DNA from: Caldisericia bacterium
Lineage (GTDB): Bacteria > Caldisericota > Caldisericia > JAAYUI01
Direction: 5' to 3'
Assembly: GCA_017999835.1 (NCBI GenBank)
Contig: JAGNLA010000001.1
Location: forward strand, 225,227-289,226
DNA length: 64,000 nt
Within the stretch, counting starts at the first letter, position 1; each line of letters starts with the position of its first letter. A program made the translations under genes and the position numbers. The notes beneath the pieces were generated by a model. That model worked only from the letters and a program-made list of their open reading frames with translations, searched no databases and was not told the origin of the DNA. This document shows, one piece after another, positions 52,101-61,602 of this stretch.

Positions 52101-54157
52101 CTCACCAATTTTACGTCAACGCCGAGTTGCGTTGCTGTTCTCATTCTTTTGGCAAACACACGTCTTCGCCAGATGTATTCAAGCACAAAGGCAAGCACAA
52201 ACACCAGACCATTGAAGATTATCATGGTCCAGATGTAGTAAGGCCTGTCAGCCTCCTGGAACAATACCCAGTAGGAGAAGATCGACCCTACAAAGAAGAA
52301 TATCAATCCACCGATACCCAAGGTCGTAAATGCCGGTCTGTTACTGGCTTCTCGTTTTATTCTGTTGTCGATCCAAGGAATAAACAACAGGAACACAATA
52401 AACAGGATGGTGATGGCCGGACCAATGGCTCCTGGTATGAACTTCAGGTAGAAGTAGACAAACAGGAAGTACCAGTCAGGCAAGATATGGTCAGGTGTTT
52501 TGACTGTGTTTGGCGGTGGTTCATTCGTGGCTGGAAGATAGAGGTTTGCACCGATGATGCAAACAACTATTAGTAGTATTGCTATCCAGTTGAACTTGGG
52601 TCGAGGTTTTCGAGAACGCATGAAGTAGATTTCAGCTGCCAGGTACATCAGTATAGGAATGAAATAGTGTAAGATATTGAACCTGAGGATGGTCGTCTGA
52701 CCTACCTGATGAGCACCAAGACCGATGAACTTGAGGGCGGCGCCAACACCCAAAGGCCCGATGACAGGCAACTGGTCAACCGAATCCAACATTTGAGTTC
52801 CAATGGTGGTTGCCCAGTACGATCGTTGGTCAAACGGGAGCAGATAGCCTGTAACGCCTGAGAACGTTGAAATAACAACGAAAAGTGTTGCTATGATCCA
52901 GGTAAGCTCGCCTGGTTTTTTGAATTCACCTGTAAAGTACATACGAAGCCAACGGAGCATGAGAAGGGCGATAAAGCCGTAGGCGCCGTATCTGTGAATG
53001 CCTCTGATCCAGCGTGTCAGTGGTTTTTCAGAAATTTTGGCAACCGAAATGTAGGCCCTGGAAACAAGGAGCCCATCGTCGTTTACGATTGTCCATGGCG
53101 ATTTGCCGGCATAAGCGAACTCTGCGGCTTCAGTTTCATTTTCTGCCTTAATTTCTGTTACAGCATCAATAAGCGGTTTTGCGTTTGCAAATGCAACATT
53201 GACCGGTTCTTCGCCAACTTTGATTTCTGCATAAACTGCTTCAGCTGTCTTATCAGCAAGGACGTCACGCAATGCCTTGTCCTCGTCGGTGAGTTCTTCT
53301 TCCGGTTTTGCTTTCAGTTCATCGGCTTTTTTGATTGTTTCTGCCAATGTTGTTGTCGACTGAATTCCAAGCTGTTCATAAACATACTGGTCTTCTGTTT
53401 TTGTTGCGATGTCGATGTAGGCTTTGAGCTTATCGTCAAGTTTGTGTTTTTTGCTGACTTCTTCCCAAAGTTTCTCTGGATCATCAAGATGCTGCATCTT
53501 GATTTTGTCGGAAATCTCAGTTTGGAGTTCCGTTGCTTCTGTCATTGCAGTATCAAGGTCTAGACCGGCCCAGGTTGTTGCAGCAATCAAGTCCGTCGCC
53601 TTCTGATCCTGGAGCGGGAGGAAGAGTTTGTCGGTTTCTGAAAGTTGATCCTCAGGAACATCTTTGAGACTGTTAGCCTTGTCGATTGACTCCTGGAGCA
53701 TGTACTCAGTATATTTGACTTCGGTATTCGTATCGGCATTGAAGGTTGCAGCCTTGAGTGTGATCTCCTCTTTGGTCATGCCGATGATTTCAAAAATCTG
53801 CGCCCTGTGTTCATCAAGTTCAACCAGAGATTTTGATTCTTCCTTGATTTTTGCCACATCGTTCATGAATACATCAAGGGTTTTGCCGTGCTGGAACTTG
53901 ACAAGACTGGGGTCAAACTTTTCTACCACGGTTGTGTCAGGCACATAGAAGAATGTGAGCGTAATGCCAAGTGCAACCTGCAAAATCAGCAGGACATAGA
54001 GCATGAATCCGATCCAGTAGAATGGATTGTACTTGGATTTCTTTTCCGGAACGCTCTCGTCAAAAATCTGGAATTTTTGGCCACGAAGTTTCCACCAATT
54101 GTCCCACATTCTTGAGAGGTTAGCCAGCCAGTTGCCGAATTTTTCTATTCCAGTCAT
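52097..54157 (-). CDS. Cytochrome b with ~290-residue insertion, lacking haem-bH ligands
   Basis: 686 residues. Helix A (NPFYWIGFMLYVLLILQVALG, about 44-70) is followed by a ~290-residue polar helical insertion (about 75-365), then helices B-D, the cd region (YLLPFDQRSYWATTIG) and the subunit-IV-like half with LPDWYFLFVYF, a PEWY-type Qo motif. In helix B the first haem His is present (H388) but position +14 is Arg (R402); in helix D, H497 is present but +14 is Tyr (Y511). Haem bL could therefore bind, bH could not. The insertion lies in the loop expected outside the membrane, just before helix B. Strong TAGGAGGT site. Confidence 0.85.
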   Translation of the reverse strand: MTGIEKFGNWLANLSRMWDNWWKLRGQKFQIFDESVPEKKSKYNPFYWIGFMLYVLLILQVALGITLTFFYVPDTTVVEKFDPSLVKFQHGKTLDVFMNDVAKIKEESKSLVELDEHRAQIFEIIGMTKEEITLKAATFNADTNTEVKYTEYMLQESIDKANSLKDVPEDQLSETDKLFLPLQDQKATDLIAATTWAGLDLDTAMTEATELQTEISDKIKMQHLDDPEKLWEEVSKKHKLDDKLKAYIDIATKTEDQYVYEQLGIQSTTTLAETIKKADELKAKPEEELTDEDKALRDVLADKTAEAVYAEIKVGEEPVNVAFANAKPLIDAVTEIKAENETEAAEFAYAGKSPWTIVNDDGLLVSRAYISVAKISEKPLTRWIRGIHRYGAYGFIALLMLRWLRMYFTGEFKKPGELTWIIATLFVVISTFSGVTGYLLPFDQRSYWATTIGTQMLDSVDQLPVIGPLGVGAALKFIGLGAHQVGQTTILRFNILHYFIPILMYLAAEIYFMRSRKPRPKFNWIAILLIVVCIIGANLYLPATNEPPPNTVKTPDHILPDWYFLFVYFYLKFIPGAIGPAITILFIVFLLFIPWIDNRIKREASNRPAFTTLGIGGLIFFFVGSIFSYWVLFQEADRPYYIWTMIIFNGLVFVLAFVLEYIWRRRVFAKRMRTATQLGVDVKLVR

Positions 54158-54166
54158 CCTGACCTC

Positions 54167-55012
54167 CTAAAAGACTGCCGGCATGGCAGCCACTTGAGCA
54201 GCTGTAAACACCGGGCCGTCCTGACAGATATAGTTGTGACCAACGTTGCAGCGTCCACACTTGCCACAGCCACAGTTCATTCTGGCTTCAAGCGAAACGT
54301 AAATTTTGTCTTTCGGGAAGCCAATTTTGTCCAACGCGATGAGGGTGAATTTGATCATGACCGGTGGGCCTGAGGCAATGACAGCAGTTTTCTGGAATTT
54401 TGGATCATCCTCAAACAACAGTTTACTTCTGTTTTTGAAGTTCGAATCATAGTACTGGGGGACAACGCCAACATCATGCTTCCAGTTTGCATCGCCAACA
54501 TCGGCTGTGAGCTTGAGAGTTGTGTTTGGTGACTTTGCCCATTCAAGAACCTTTGTCTTGAAAACATGGTCAGATGGGGTTCTTGCACCGTAGAGGATCT
54601 CGATGTTGCCGTAATCTGAACGCTTGTCGAGGGTGTAGGTCATGATGTTGCTTATAGCCGAGAAACCAACACCACCGGCCATGTAGGAAATGTTCATTCC
54701 CTTGAGGGCTTCTTTTGGGAAGCCGTTGCCGTAAGGACCCCTGACTGTCACTCTGGCACCCTCTTTGAGAGTGTGGAGTACGTCAGTCACCGAGCCAATT
54801 TTTGCAATGGTAAGTTCGAGATACTGGTTTTTTGTCGGGGTGTTGCCAATGGATATGGCCGATTCACCAACACCAGGCACGCCAACGATGCAGAACTGGC
54901 CTGGTTCATAATTGAAGTTGCCACCATCTTTTTTGATGTAGAACGTTTTGATGGTTGGTGTCTCGACTTCAATCTTGTCTATTGTCGCCATTTCAGGAAG
55001 GTATGGGTTCAC
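54167..55012 (-). CDS. FAD/NAD(P)-binding reductase subunit (FlxA/HydG/AsrB-like)
   Basis: 281 residues from GTG 55012 (GGGAGG six bases upstream; gives NPYLPEMATI, the family opening). A ferredoxin-NADP-reductase-type FAD domain (about 1-100) is followed by an NAD(P) domain (YMAGGVGFSAISNIM, LYGARTPSD). The C-terminal [2Fe-2S] Cys cluster is RMNCGCGKCGRCNVGHNYIC. This family feeds electrons between NAD(P)H and FeS partners in sulfhydrogenases, anaerobic sulfite reductase and the FlxABCD-HdrABC complex. The start overlaps the FlxB-like stop. Confidence 0.88.
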   Translation of the reverse strand: MNPYLPEMATIDKIEVETPTIKTFYIKKDGGNFNYEPGQFCIVGVPGVGESAISIGNTPTKNQYLELTIAKIGSVTDVLHTLKEGARVTVRGPYGNGFPKEALKGMNISYMAGGVGFSAISNIMTYTLDKRSDYGNIEILYGARTPSDHVFKTKVLEWAKSPNTTLKLTADVGDANWKHDVGVVPQYYDSNFKNRSKLLFEDDPKFQKTAVIASGPPVMIKFTLIALDKIGFPKDKIYVSLEARMNCGCGKCGRCNVGHNYICQDGPVFTAAQVAAMPAVF

Positions 55013-56034
55013 AGTGCGCCTCCCAGTGTTTTCAAGGTGTCTGCAAGAGAGATTCCGGCAGGGCAGTAGTCTGAGCATCTGCCACAGCCCGTGCAGGCGA
55101 TTTCTCCGTACAGCTTCATGTGGTACTCATATTTGTCTAACAATTTGTTCTTATACCTGTCTGCGATGACCGGTCTTGGGTTGTGACCAGAAGCTTCGAG
55201 GCTGTAGACATTGAAATGGCAGGAGTCCCAGCACTTGCACTTTGTGCATTCGTCCTTGCCGGTTACATCATCGCGCATTTCAAAACAATGGCAGGTTGGG
55301 CAGAAGAACGTGCAAGCACCACAGCTTATGCAACCCATGCTGACGGTTTTCCAGATGTCTGAGGAGTAGAGTTTCATGAATTTGCCAGCGTTTGAGGTGT
55401 TGAGTTTGGCGACCATCAGGGCTTCGCATTTTTCCTTGACGGTTTTTTGTGCTGTTGCTGCATCGCCACCGTCTTCAAAGAACTTTTTGTACTTTTCTAC
55501 AAGCTTCTTGCCTTTGTCTGTGGCAACAATCACTTCAAAGTAATCGCCGTTAGGGATAAGCAGAACATCTGAACCTTTTTCGGAGGCCGGATGAATGCCA
55601 AGTGATGAGCAGGAGCAGGTTGTAAGGGGTTTTTCGCAGGCGATCGAGATTATTGTTGTTTTCTCTCTCCTGTTTTTCCAGTATGAGTCAACATAAACCT
55701 GTTTGCCACCGTCTTTTCTTTCTTTTGAAAGGAAGAAGTTGTCAAGAATTTCCATACCCCTTGCATCGCAAGGTCTGGAACCAAACATCACTGTTTCCTG
55801 TGATTGGTCACAAGTTACGATTTTGCCGTCTGCAAACTTCCAGATCAGTTCGGCTTGTGGAAAGATGGCTGATTTTGCCGGAGTTCTTGGTCTAACAGCT
55901 GCAAGATTGAGATCAGATGAGGATTGAATTGGAAGGATGTTGACAACTGAGCCGTCTTTTGTTGGAGCCAGTACGAAAAGATCCTTTACCATTTCATCGA
56001 CAAACGCATTTATTTGGGTTCTGGTTATTTTCAC
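55009..56034 (-). CDS. Two-[4Fe-4S] subunit (FlxB/HydB/AsrA-like)
   Basis: 341 residues from GTG 56034 with GGGGAGG upstream. The N-terminal ~230 residues form the conserved family domain (MFGSRPCDARGMEILDNFF, CEKPLTTCSC). The C-terminal part has two ferredoxin clusters: CISCGACTFFCPTCHC and CTGCGRCSDYCPAG, plus a further Cys set (CTKCKCWDSC). It is the usual partner of the flavoprotein encoded immediately downstream and relays electrons. Confidence 0.88.
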   Translation of the reverse strand: MKITRTQINAFVDEMVKDLFVLAPTKDGSVVNILPIQSSSDLNLAAVRPRTPAKSAIFPQAELIWKFADGKIVTCDQSQETVMFGSRPCDARGMEILDNFFLSKERKDGGKQVYVDSYWKNRREKTTIISIACEKPLTTCSCSSLGIHPASEKGSDVLLIPNGDYFEVIVATDKGKKLVEKYKKFFEDGGDAATAQKTVKEKCEALMVAKLNTSNAGKFMKLYSSDIWKTVSMGCISCGACTFFCPTCHCFEMRDDVTGKDECTKCKCWDSCHFNVYSLEASGHNPRPVIADRYKNKLLDKYEYHMKLYGEIACTGCGRCSDYCPAGISLADTLKTLGGAL

Positions 56035-56037
56035 TGC

Positions 56038-57027
56038 CTACCTCCCCAATACTTCTTCAACTCTATACAACGACAACGGTGCTTTGCTGATGTCGTTTGT
56101 TCCGGATTCAAAGTTCCACGTGGTTTCGGTCAGATACTGGAGCTGGTCGGTGATGATGTTGAGAGGAATGTTTTCCGGGCAAGCCCTTGTACATTCTCCA
56201 CAACCGGTGCACCTGTCAACCAGATGGAAATAGTGGATGAAGTGATACATTATGATGTTTTTCAGGTTTACTTCCTTATGGAGGTATGGTTCCTGAAGTT
56301 TTGGGTAGTCCATTACACAGTTTTCGTTGCAATAGCATCCCGGGCAGGCATCCCTGCAGGCAAAACACATGGTGCATCTTGAAAGGTGCGAGAGAATGAA
56401 ATCTCTTCTCTCTTCAATCGGTTTCTCCATGTATTTTTGTACCCAGTCGAGGCCATTTTTGTACGGTTCCTTTGTCAGCGTGTCCTGAACAAGGAAATGG
56501 TCAGCTTCGATTGGCGACGGATATTTGCAATGGACGCATTTGGGTTCGAGATATTCTTTTTTGTCAAAATAAACCATCTGGTTGTCGATCAGAGTGACGA
56601 TGAGTCTGTTGCCGTTTTCTTCGATGGTTTTGATGTCTTTGGGGCAAGCTTCCCTGAGTCTTTCGGTGTTGATTACGCCTGAGCAGACTATGCCAAACAC
56701 CCAGAGTTTTTCTCTGTCGAGTTTGGATTCGGCGATGTTGGCTAGCATCGATCTGCTGTCGCAACCTTTGACCATGATGCCGACTTTACCTTTTCCGGCA
56801 AACTCTGAAAGATAGTTGGTTTTTCCACCGGTGAGTCTTACAAGGTTCTGTCTGGAGAATGAATTGAAATCGAGATAATCGACATCTTTTGCGCTTTTTG
56901 CAACAAAAGGTCTCATGGTAAACGGCATGCCCTCAACAGTACGGTAACCGATGAAAGCATCGATTTTGCCTGAATTGAAGGCTTCCCTAATCAACTGTCT
57001 CATATGGAGGAGGAGGTTTCCTGTCAT
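56038..57027 (-). CDS. FeS subunit (FlxC-like / F420 hydrogenase beta-like)
   Basis: 329 residues from ATG 57027 (a longer TTG start is not supported). The N-terminal half resembles the FrhB/FdhB-type domain (GIMVKGCDSRSMLANI, then CVHCKYPSP). The C-terminal half has two ferredoxin clusters (CTMCFACRDACPGCYC and CTGCGECTRACPENI). In sulfate reducers a similar FeS protein, FlxC, lies between FlxB and FlxD, but here the order is D-C-B-A. The role is electron relay between the FlxD-like protein and FlxB/A. Naming is by similarity of layout. Confidence 0.78.
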   Translation of the reverse strand: MTGNLLLHMRQLIREAFNSGKIDAFIGYRTVEGMPFTMRPFVAKSAKDVDYLDFNSFSRQNLVRLTGGKTNYLSEFAGKGKVGIMVKGCDSRSMLANIAESKLDREKLWVFGIVCSGVINTERLREACPKDIKTIEENGNRLIVTLIDNQMVYFDKKEYLEPKCVHCKYPSPIEADHFLVQDTLTKEPYKNGLDWVQKYMEKPIEERRDFILSHLSRCTMCFACRDACPGCYCNENCVMDYPKLQEPYLHKEVNLKNIIMYHFIHYFHLVDRCTGCGECTRACPENIPLNIITDQLQYLTETTWNFESGTNDISKAPLSLYRVEEVLGR

Positions 57028-57028
57028 G

Positions 57029-57430
57029 TCACACCCCCAGCCTTTCAACGTTGCGCTTCATGGCTGCAATATTTCTGTCCAATATAGCCTTGTCTACATA
57101 CTTCCTCTGGACATAGGCGATTCTGGTTGGGTCGACTCCAAGAGCCTCGGCAACACCCTGGGCTGCGTGGAATCTTCTCTTGGCAAAGAAATTGCCATCA
57201 AAATGGTGACAGTCAAAATCTGGGCAGCTGAAGACAATCACTCCACCTGCACCGTCAAGCAAAGCCTTGAAGGCAACCAGTGGATTAAGTCTTCCACAGC
57301 AACTCAGCTGTATGAAAGTGACATCGGGGTGAAGTTCTGTTATTTCGGTCAGACGCTTGCCCCGTAAAGCTGCATCGCAGTAAAAGACGATGATCTTTCC
57401 TGTCACAGGTAGCGTTTGTGTGTTTTCCAT
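57029..57430 (-). CDS. MvhD/FlxD-type [2Fe-2S] subunit
   Basis: 133 residues from ATG 57430 (the second of ATGATG, after AAAGGAG). The family pattern is LSCCGRLNP, then VIVFSCPDFDCHHFDGNFFAKRR, matching the MvhD CsGR / GC..GDCHY..GN signature. In methanogens and Flx systems, MvhD/FlxD hands electrons to HdrA. No HdrA-like protein is encoded here; instead the gene lies next to the ferredoxin-fused cytochrome b, which would be the natural acceptor or donor. Confidence 0.85.
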   Translation of the reverse strand: MENTQTLPVTGKIIVFYCDAALRGKRLTEITELHPDVTFIQLSCCGRLNPLVAFKALLDGAGGVIVFSCPDFDCHHFDGNFFAKRRFHAAQGVAEALGVDPTRIAYVQRKYVDKAILDRNIAAMKRNVERLGV

Positions 57431-57462
57431 CATGACTCCTTTCCGATATGGCTCATGGCGGC

Positions 57463-58527
57463 CTACCTGATACATGCTATCTTAACATTGTTAAGGATTT
57501 GTTTGTTCTCGTAACCTTCCAGGTCAATGACCTGTGGAAGGCATCCAGCAACGCACACACCGCATGCCTGACATTTTTGCCTGACTACAAAAGCAACCTT
57601 TTTTGTGACGGTTTTGCTGACCTTGTAGTCTTTCTTTATTATCGCATTCTTCGGACACAGCGTGATGCAGGAGAAACATCCAGAGCACCTTGCAGGGTTG
57701 ACTACCGCAGCGGTTTTAATCTTTTTACCGATCAGTGGAAGGATTATCAAGATTGCGACAATTCCGGCACAGATACCGATTGAAATATTCAGGTTGTTGG
57801 TTTTGATAAACCACAGCGCCACCCAGTCAAACACATACTTTCCAGCTTTGTGATCAATTTTTGCAGCTATTGGGAAGATGCCAGAGATGATGACGAGTAC
57901 GCCGAATGTTATGAGAGTCAGGGAAAGTGTCGGAATAACTGGTGGTCTTGCAATGCGAAGGAAGTGGGCGATGAGCATGGCAAAAACAATTATCGGGAGA
58001 GCAACGTGGATTGCTCTGTAAATTATCAGGAATGCCACATTGTTCATGCCGGAAATCCCAAAGAACTTTAGAATTTCTGAAGCTCTGCCGTCCATAGGAA
58101 GGAGATAGCCAGAAACGGTTATTACAACCGTAAAAATCAGGAGTGGAATGCCGACAAACCAACCCACCGAACGGGTGCTGGTGTGACGGTTTGCAAGAAG
58201 TTTCCTTATCATGTGTAGCGATGCGCAGATAATCATTGCGTCAGCAGAGTATCTGTGGATGGTTCTGACAAACACGCCATAAGGAATCTTGTTGCTCATG
58301 ATGTAAGTGATAGACTGGGCTGCACCTTCAAGTGATGGCATGTAGAAGAAACTGAGAATCAGACCAGTGATAACCTGAAGCAGCAGAAACATGAATGTCA
58401 ATGAGCCAAGGTGATTGAGCGGGTTTATCGAGTTGCTGTTATAAACAAGCGAATCGAACATACCCAAGGCACCATTGATGAAAAAATCGAACGGTCTTTT
58501 CCAAGAAAATGCTTTTGGTCCTTCCAT
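57463..58527 (-). CDS. Cytochrome b fused to a 2x[4Fe-4S] ferredoxin
   Basis: 354 residues. A b6-like core has helix B with both haem histidines (IHRYSADAMIICASLHMIRK: H91, H105) and helix D with both (H174, H188), so two haems b can bind. SGYLLPMDG follows helix C. After the fourth helix, a further membrane region (about 205-275) has FDW where PEWY would lie. The C-terminal ~80 residues are a bacterial-type ferredoxin with two clusters (CSGCFSCITLCPKN, CQACGVCVAGCLPQ). The ferredoxin would sit on the cytoplasmic side and connect the haems to the Flx-like subunits. Confidence 0.88.
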   Translation of the reverse strand: MEGPKAFSWKRPFDFFINGALGMFDSLVYNSNSINPLNHLGSLTFMFLLLQVITGLILSFFYMPSLEGAAQSITYIMSNKIPYGVFVRTIHRYSADAMIICASLHMIRKLLANRHTSTRSVGWFVGIPLLIFTVVITVSGYLLPMDGRASEILKFFGISGMNNVAFLIIYRAIHVALPIIVFAMLIAHFLRIARPPVIPTLSLTLITFGVLVIISGIFPIAAKIDHKAGKYVFDWVALWFIKTNNLNISIGICAGIVAILIILPLIGKKIKTAAVVNPARCSGCFSCITLCPKNAIIKKDYKVSKTVTKKVAFVVRQKCQACGVCVAGCLPQVIDLEGYENKQILNNVKIACIR

Positions 58528-58529
58528 AG

Positions 58530-59105
58530 TTACACCTTCTCAACCCAGATTTCGTCGGTGCTCTTTGCCTGCTCAACGTCGCATTTCCATCTTTTCAACG
58601 CAGATGGCGGTGGACCGGCCACGACTTCAGCTGTTGTAGGATGGAATACACCATCATGGCATCTGCAATGCCAATATCCTTCTCCGCTGGGTTTGTAGTC
58701 CCACCTAACGACACAGGCAAGGTGGGTGCATTTAGCATCAAAGACATGAAGATCACCATTTTCGTCTTTTATCAGAATGCCTGGATTGAAAACCCTTACC
58801 GGCTTATACGGGATGGAAGTGTCAACCGTCTCAATTTCAAACGAATAACCGACCATTGTTTTGAGTTGGCTGTACTGTGCATCTACCGTAACATCTGTGA
58901 TCTGCCCTGCCGCATTGAGCTGCGGCTCCTTTATCTTGTCAAGCTTCATTCTGGCTACTGGTGCCGGAGGGATCTCCAAGCCAAGTTTTCCAAATGGCTT
59001 GAGAAGCCTGAGTATCGGCGAAACAGCAGCTACAGCAATACCAGCAAGCGGCAGACCCAAAAGGACTTTAAGAAGTTCACGACGGGTCATTTCTCGAGTG
59101 TTCAC
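58530..59105 (-). CDS. Rieske iron-sulfur protein
   Basis: 191 residues from GTG 59105 (GGAGGA five bases upstream). The N-terminus has a possible Tat motif (TRRELLK) and one membrane anchor (VLLGLPLAGIAVAAVSPIL). The [2Fe-2S] ligands lie in CTHLAC (C126, H128) and CRCHDG (C147, H150), with C131 and C149 placed for the disulfide, and the Pro loop GPPPSALKRW follows. It would take electrons from quinol outside the membrane in a bc-type complex. First gene of the redox operon. No cytochrome c1 or f is encoded nearby. Confidence 0.93.
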   Translation of the reverse strand: MNTREMTRRELLKVLLGLPLAGIAVAAVSPILRLLKPFGKLGLEIPPAPVARMKLDKIKEPQLNAAGQITDVTVDAQYSQLKTMVGYSFEIETVDTSIPYKPVRVFNPGILIKDENGDLHVFDAKCTHLACVVRWDYKPSGEGYWHCRCHDGVFHPTTAEVVAGPPPSALKRWKCDVEQAKSTDEIWVEKV

Positions 59106-59141
59106 TCAAGTCCTCCATATCATAAAAATCGCATTTATGAG

Positions 59142-59168
59142 ATTATGGTTTTAAAACATCTATGTCAA
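59142..59168 (-). promoter_or_regulatory. Candidate proximal promoter of the Rieske/cytochrome b/Flx operon
   Basis: Minus-strand TTGACA (59163-59168) and CATAAT (59142-59147), 15 bp apart, starting just before the Rieske ribosome site. Confidence 0.5.
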
Positions 59169-59271
59169 ATATTTCCCGAAAATGAGCAAAATACTCGATT
59201 CAAAGCCATGAAGGCATGATTTTTTCACTAAAAAACAGCAATTTAGCTTAAAAGATGGTTAATGTTGCCTC

Positions 59272-59350
59272 AGTTGATTTTAATCAACTCAATAGGATTT
59301 GCCTGTATAGGCAAAGATATCATTATTGAGGTTAAATAATTTTTTGTCAA
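59272..59350 (-). promoter_or_regulatory. Distal promoter with two dyads
   Basis: A second promoter, TTGACA (59345-59350), 17 bp, AATAAT (59322-59327), reads toward the operon. Just downstream are two perfect dyads: TTTGCC-N6-GGCAAA (59298-59315) and AGTTGATT-TT-AATCAACT (59272-59289). They could be regulator sites or small hairpins. The rest of 59169-59271 shows nothing clear. Confidence 0.5.
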
Positions 59351-59387
59351 TCGTCTGATTCACTAAATTTTCTCTATAATTTACCAA

Positions 59388-59418
59388 TAAAAAAGCCGGA
59401 CATTTCTGTCCGGCTTTG
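59388..59418 (-). terminator. Intrinsic terminator after groL
   Basis: AAAGCCGGACA (59392-59402) pairs with TGTCCGGCTTT (59407-59417); read on the minus strand it is followed by a T-run. Confidence 0.92.
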
Positions 59419-59435
59419 AAGAGGCATATGGAGAA

Positions 59436-61082
<1,647 letters not shown>

Positions 61083-61370
61083 TTATTCAACGATGGCAAG
61101 AACGTCACGCTCGGAGAGGATGACGTAGTTGGTGCCGTCAAGTTTGATCTCGGTTCCACCATATTTTGCAAAAATCACTGATTGACCCTTCATCAGATCG
61201 AGCGGAATTCTTAGTCCTTTCTCGTCAAAACGTCCTGGTCCAACAGCAATTACTTCGCCTTTGATCGGCTTTTCTTTGGCTGTATCCGGAATATAGAGAC
61301 CGGATTTCATGGTTTCTGATTCTTCAAGTGGTCTGACAACAATTCTGTCGCCTAGTGGTTTCAGATTCAT
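61083..61370 (-). CDS. groS: Co-chaperonin GroES
   Basis: 95 residues from ATG 61370 ([20 protein letters not shown] site); a longer frame upstream would run through the operator. It caps GroEL. Family elements: [12 protein letters not shown], the mobile loop with [23 protein letters not shown] and [15 protein letters not shown], ending [13 protein letters not shown]. Transcribed with groL and probably heat-regulated through the upstream CIRCE-like site. Confidence 0.97.
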   Translation of the reverse strand: MNLKPLGDRIVVRPLEESETMKSGLYIPDTAKEKPIKGEVIAVGPGRFDEKGLRIPLDLMKGQSVIFAKYGGTEIKLDGTNYVILSERDVLAIVE

Positions 61371-61389
61371 AAGTCCTCCTTTATCACTT

Positions 61390-61416
61390 TTAGCAGTCAC
61401 GAGTTTCGACTGCCAA
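61390..61416 (-). promoter_or_regulatory. CIRCE-like HrcA operator
   Basis: TTAGCAGTC, nine bases, GACTGCCAA. The classic CIRCE is TTAGCACTC-N9-GAGTGCTAA. Both arms carry the same compensating C-to-G change, and one base in the right arm breaks symmetry. The position, just after the -10 and before groS, is that of a repressor site. Confidence 0.85.
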
Positions 61417-61424
61417 CTGGTTGT

Positions 61425-61452
61425 AAGATAACATGATTCAAACTTTTGTCAA
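61425..61452 (-). promoter_or_regulatory. groS-groL promoter
   Basis: Minus-strand TTGACA (61447-61452), 16 bp, TATCTT (61425-61430), with the CIRCE-like operator overlapping the start region. Confidence 0.72.
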
Positions 61453-61562
61453 GTATCCTATTCCAACTGAATAATATTGATTTAATCATAATCAGATGCC
61501 TGTTGGCAAACATGGTTTAAACTTGCTTATAAACAACAATGTATTGGGGTATGGAAAAATAC

Positions 61563-61591
61563 TTGACCAAAGCAGTTTTCTCAAAGATAAT
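61563..61591 (+). promoter_or_regulatory. Promoter for the YitT-family gene, nearly leaderless
   Basis: TTGACC (61563-61568), 17 bp, GATAAT (61586-61591). The predicted start (about 61598) is only ~5 bases before the ATG at 61603, and no ribosome site is visible. Confidence 0.62.
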
Positions 61592-61602
61592 GGGCATTGC
61601 TT

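Noticed and set aside
51583-59105. Complete HdrABC-FlxABCD cluster
   Set aside because: No HdrA flavoprotein, HdrB CCG-domain or HdrC protein is present on either strand.
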